Assembly (NCBI GenBank): GCA_004352715.1
Contig: SCFE01000109.1
Span: 919,800-983,799 of the forward strand
Direction of reading: 5' to 3'
Source: Hofstenia miamia
Lineage: Eukaryota > Xenacoelomorpha > Acoela
DNA: 64,000 bases
Shown here: positions 59,931-64,000 of the stretch, piece by piece
How the letters are laid out: the number at the start of each line of letters is the position of its first letter
Position numbering within the stretch: the stretch's first letter is position 1
Position numbers and translations under genes: made by a program
Notes under the pieces: generated by a model
What the model saw: only the letters and a program-made list of their open reading frames with translations
Databases searched by the model: none
What the model was told of the DNA's origin: nothing

Positions 59931-60502
59931 AAAACAAAAGCACGATCATAAACTTAAAATTAATAGTCTCCACACGGCTGACACCTGGTTTTTTTATTGC
60001 TGTAATTGAGTCATCTCAACTATCAGTTTCAATGTGACATCACGTGTGGGTAAAATTATTAAATTGGCTTTATTTTGCCATTCTTCACTGTTAAAGATGT
60101 CTAAAATTTAATTATATCAGTAATAATCTAGTACTAAATTAAAAATTTTAAGAACATATAGAATATTAAATGAATTTAATATATTGTTGTATATATTATT
60201 TTTTATTCTCTTTGTTACAAGTCTAGCTTGTGCTTGTTCTTAGGCGCTTATGGCTACACTGTTATATATATTTATATATTCGGATTTTATAGAATTCTTG
60301 CCTGGGGAATTTTCAATAATGCGGAGGGATCCCGCCTTATAGATTCTTCACTGATTCAGAAGAAATTCATCAGCATATTTAATTTAACAAATGAAATTTG
60401 TTCCATGTGTTAAACATATGAAATGGCGATAAGAATCAGCTTAAATTAACTTCAAACCTCATTGATTCCGGATTCTAGAATAAATTTTTTATTAATTATT
60501 GT

Positions 60503-60534
<32 letters not shown>

Positions 60535-61387
60535 CTACGCTGGTAAATACGATAGTGCTTTTAATATATTATAGTTAGTGAAGCTTAGGAATAGTACAAT
60601 GAAATAATTAAACTTAGAATTTTCAAATTTTAAATTTAAAATATAAGTAGTGGTTTTTAATCTAAATTCTATTAGTAATTTTTCTAAAAATGTGATGATA
60701 TTTTAAAAGCATTTTAATTACTTATAACTCACGAACTAATGAAGATATTTACAATATGAAAACAACACTAAGATAGAAAATTGCCTCTATTTTCTTTTTC
60801 GACTTTAATGTGTAATATGGCGAGAAACGGCTCAGCGCATCTAAACGTTGCTAAGCAGCTTTTTTTTCAGACAGCAAACTGCTTAAGGATAGTTGTTGTT
60901 CACCTGAACATTACGTGATAAGAACTTGAATGGTTTTACAGAAATTGGATTTCTCATTGAAAAAAAATTTAATAATTTCATGTACATCAGGAATACTTAT
61001 TTGTACACAAACCCATTGATGTGTTAAAATCCTAGCCTTTAAATATTTCATAACGAGCTTCAATATAGTTGTTTTACTTTAATTTTTCACACGAAGTCCT
61101 AGACTACATTCATAATAATAAAATATTTTTATATTTAACATGATTAATAATGATTTGAATTTGAAAGGTACAGTTGACATTTAGTGGAAGCATATATGTT
61201 AATAAATTGTTACATTTTCAAGAAAACTCAATTACTAGTTTTTAGATTTCACCACAAATTAATTTAAATTCTAACACAACAATAAATTTTTGAATTTCAT
61301 TTTCTTATTTTAAAATTTACAACTTAAAAATCATTTTACTAGCTTCAAAATGACAAAAATTGCAATTCATTATTTGCAAATTCATGT
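59931..61387. other. Intergenic DNA
   Basis: AT-rich, no gene recognised. It includes a TA tract at 60502-60535. Confidence 0.5.
60502..60535. repeat. (TA)n microsatellite
   Basis: TA tract with one AA interruption near its end. Confidence 0.95.
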
Positions 61388-61900
61388 TTATTTTTCTAAC
61401 GTCAGTTTTGTGGATTTTTAAATTAAAAATATAATGTAATAATAAACATTTCCGTATTTATATTAACCTTCACCTGCACACACCCACAGGAAGTTTTGGT
61501 TAAATAATTAATCAATTTAGAAAATTTGAACAAATGCACATTCAAAAATTCTTAAGCAACAAAATTTGAGCAATATTTTAAATATATTGATATTTGAGTT
61601 GAAAAATGCATATGAGTGGAGTTTAGAACAGAATTGTTGATTTTATATCATTTTGATAGTGAACAAGAATACGATATGTTAATAATGGTTAAAAAGAACA
61701 TAAATTAGAGATAAGTCTTGAGTCTAATATAATAAAAAATATTTAATATTCTAAATTAGGAGCAGAAATTTTTGGCCATTGCTATTTTCTATTTCATAAT
61801 ACATATATGTTTCAGTGCAGAATTTATTTCACAAAAATTCTTAAAAGATTTTTATTTAAATAATCCATCTCTATTTATGTATTTTGATTATATATCTTTT
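61388..61900 (+). repeat. Start of a possible fourth receptor unit
   Basis: 61388-61566 and 61640-61790 resemble 480-660 and 3035-3190, which lie upstream of gene 1. By that spacing, exon 1 of another receptor would lie beyond the right edge. No receptor exon is seen in 61388-64000. Confidence 0.55.
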
Positions 61901-63574
61901 GTGAAAATGTTAATTGACGATATTAACCCATATAATCTAAAATTTTTGAAACGCCGTTTTTTCATAGCAAATGTAGCTACTGGATAGTTATTTATATTGA
62001 GATTTTGAAAAAAATATATATATACATATTTAATTAAGTAACATATTCAAGAAATGAAATGCATTTAAAAATTCGTCTTCTGCCATTGAAGAATTCCCAG
62101 ATTTCCCATTCGTCAAGCTTTGATTGCTATCGACATAGTTACAGTTTCATTCTCTATTTTGCTTCACAGCTTTCCCAATTAGACCAAATATCAGTGGTAA
62201 TAGTTTTTTTCACTAAATTTGAAATTGAAAGTAGACAATTTCTGAAATAAATAGGTATTAGCACTAAGAATAAATTATAACAGTATTTACAGTAAATTTG
62301 TATAATCTCTCAAATGTTCATAACTAAAGTGGAAATCCATTACAAATTTACCTGAAGTATAAAATATCTGTTTGAATGAAGACCGTTAGATTATTAAATC
62401 AATATGTTTGAATCAAATGAGATCAAAACAGGATTCAAGCATCATACTTCTAGACGGATTGATAGATTTGCATAAAACGTGATAATCATTCCATACATCT
62501 TGTAGTGGCCATGCAATCAGAGTACAACCATGAACATTTCCTATTTTATCTAAGCATTTCATCATCATACCCTTGTGAAAGTCACAAATATCCTCTTCTT
62601 TACAAAATGTATTTCAAGAGAAATTAGTTAGTAGACTTTAAAAATAATGTCATTAATGAAATTATTTATCATATTCTAGAAACACAAAGCCTATGATATA
62701 TATAGATTTAATGTAATATATTAAATAATTTAAAAATATTGGTAGATATTCAAATTGAGAACAATATATATATATATATGAGTAGAGAAATTTTAGTTAA
62801 CAAGAATTTTTATTTATATATAGAATATCTAATGGCATTTATAAGGTAAGATAGTATGCAAATAGAATCCTTGAATAAGAGTATATGGTCCCTCAATTCT
62901 TTTCTGTCGATGATTTTTAAACGAAAACGCTTTGCGTGTTAAATGTTCTTATCAAAAAATAATATGTTCAAATTTATTAGAAAGGATAGTAATTGTGGCT
63001 TGATGGTACCGATCCTAAAAACATCCTATGCAAAGAATTAGCTTTCATTTCAATTTATAAATATATTAATACACATATGAATACATAATTAAATAAATAC
63101 ATATATGTGTATATATATATATATGTATATGTATGTGTATATTTAAATATTTAAATAGCCATGAAATATAGTAAGATGTATTATCATGGATTAAAAATTT
63201 TTACTAAATACATCTTTTCAAGATAACTAGGCATTTTTATTAGCGCATATATTAATCTTCTCCTCTCATATATTTCGGTTCTAAAAATAGACATGATACG
63301 TAATTTACGTAAACTCAAATTTATTGATTTCTTGAAGTTTCATTATGGTAATCTTGATAGCTAAAGTGGTGCAAATTATAGTGCATGTTTGTTGAAAATT
63401 CTTTGACCCTGCTATTTAGTAAAAATGAAGCAAATGAATTAGGCAGTGATAATCGGCTTTATTTGAAAATCACCAAACTGAAATGTTAAGAAGTTAAAAT
63501 AAATCCGGATTGGTTTGACCAAACTGATAAAACAACAAAAGCATTGGACATATACAATGCATTTACTAACTAAT

Positions 63575-63577
<3 letters not shown>
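61901..63577. other. Intergenic DNA, right flank
   Basis: No gene recognised. 62920-63110 is similar to 53230-53410 in intron 1 of gene 3 (shared AACGAAAACG, AAAGAATTAG, CAATTTATAAA and CATATGAATA words), so it is another dispersed piece of the receptor locus. Short TA-rich tracts lie at 62763-62779 and 63103-63140. Confidence 0.5.

Positions 63578-63613
<36 letters not shown>
63578..63613. repeat. (TA)n microsatellite
   Basis: Uninterrupted TA tract. Confidence 0.96.
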
Positions 63614-63615
<2 letters not shown>

Positions 63616-64000
63616 AATACAAATTTCGCCAGATATACTTTGCAAAATGGCAAAATGTGAAACCTACTGCTTTAATGAATCAATAAACTTAGCGATTTAA
63701 AACATTTGCACTGTGTCCACCCTCTAGATCCGCCCCAGTCTGTAGTTACTCATCGTTTATCACAAGAGAGTTACGTTATTTGTTAACATTTGTAAATAGG
63801 CAGAAAGTGTGGATTTCTGTTGATTTAAGTTTTGCTACCTTAGCTTCTATTTGCCTTTTGTTTTACTATTATAAATTTCCCCAACTGCTGATTCAATTAG
63901 CTTTATATTTAGCATTTTTCGGATAATAACTTTTTCTTAAATTGCCCCTATATTTATCGGTATTATATATATTTTATTTATATTTTGTTGATCACAATGA
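63614..64000. other. Window end, no gene seen
   Basis: CACCCTCTAGATCCGCCCC near 63720 is, on the minus strand, a GGCGGATC-type transposon end like the one near 683. Nothing else is recognised. Confidence 0.35.

Noticed and set aside
1-64000. tRNA, rRNA and CRISPR arrays
   Set aside because: Scanned by eye for box A/B motifs, rRNA cores and regularly spaced repeats; only microsatellites and the 76-bp minisatellite were found. CRISPR is not expected in an animal genome.

Overview
The window is AT-rich, intron-containing animal DNA. It has long (TA)n tracts, degenerate non-LTR retrotransposons, hAT and mariner remnants, MITE-like elements and GT-AG spliced genes. Nothing in it is bacterial or viral. 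The species cannot be named from this sequence. The receptor type (short-looped, rhodopsin-like, resembling invertebrate peptide/FMRFamide-receptor-like proteins) suggests an invertebrate, perhaps a lophotrochozoan, but that is a guess.

The only clear host genes are a tandem array of near-identical class A G-protein-coupled receptors, all on the + strand, each built from three coding exons joined by two phase-1 introns. Gene 1 (12333-16234) and gene 3 (52910-58248) are intact. Each assembles to 951 coding bases and 316 residues, and they differ at 16 positions. Gene 2 (29614-32541) has intact exons 1 and 2, but where exon 3 should lie a 6.3-kb block that duplicates 23569-29900 begins instead (34102-40433). 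That block carries a second, orphan copy of exon 1 (40147-40348). Flanks and introns of the copies are also homologous: 7230-8380, 26400-27600, 36940-38130 and 46020-46625 match one another, and 8800-11250 matches 47040-50200. The unit of duplication is therefore the whole locus with its promoter. Sequence at 61388-61800 resembles 480-3170, which suggests that another unit starts at the right edge.

Layout: 1-7230, intergenic with one assembly gap; 7230-16720, receptor unit 1; 16880-23035, a transposon graveyard (LINE fragments, hAT transposase relic); 23569-29900, duplication copy 1, including the promoter and exon 1 of gene 2; 29901-34101, rest of gene 2 with a MITE and a mariner remnant; 34102-40433, duplication copy 2; 40436-43560, broken LINE copies, a 76-bp minisatellite and a 12-base gap; 43560-46020, mostly unrecognised; 46020-58540, receptor unit 3 with a third gap in its upstream flank; 58800-61380, transposon remnants; 61388-64000, the possible beginning of unit 4.

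The receptors presumably act as plasma-membrane sensors coupling to heterotrimeric G proteins. Their ligand is unknown. The array looks like a lineage-specific expansion, and its most unusual features are the divergent receptor motifs, the co-duplicated compact promoter and the exactly identical 6.3-kb duplication, which is either very recent or an assembly artefact.
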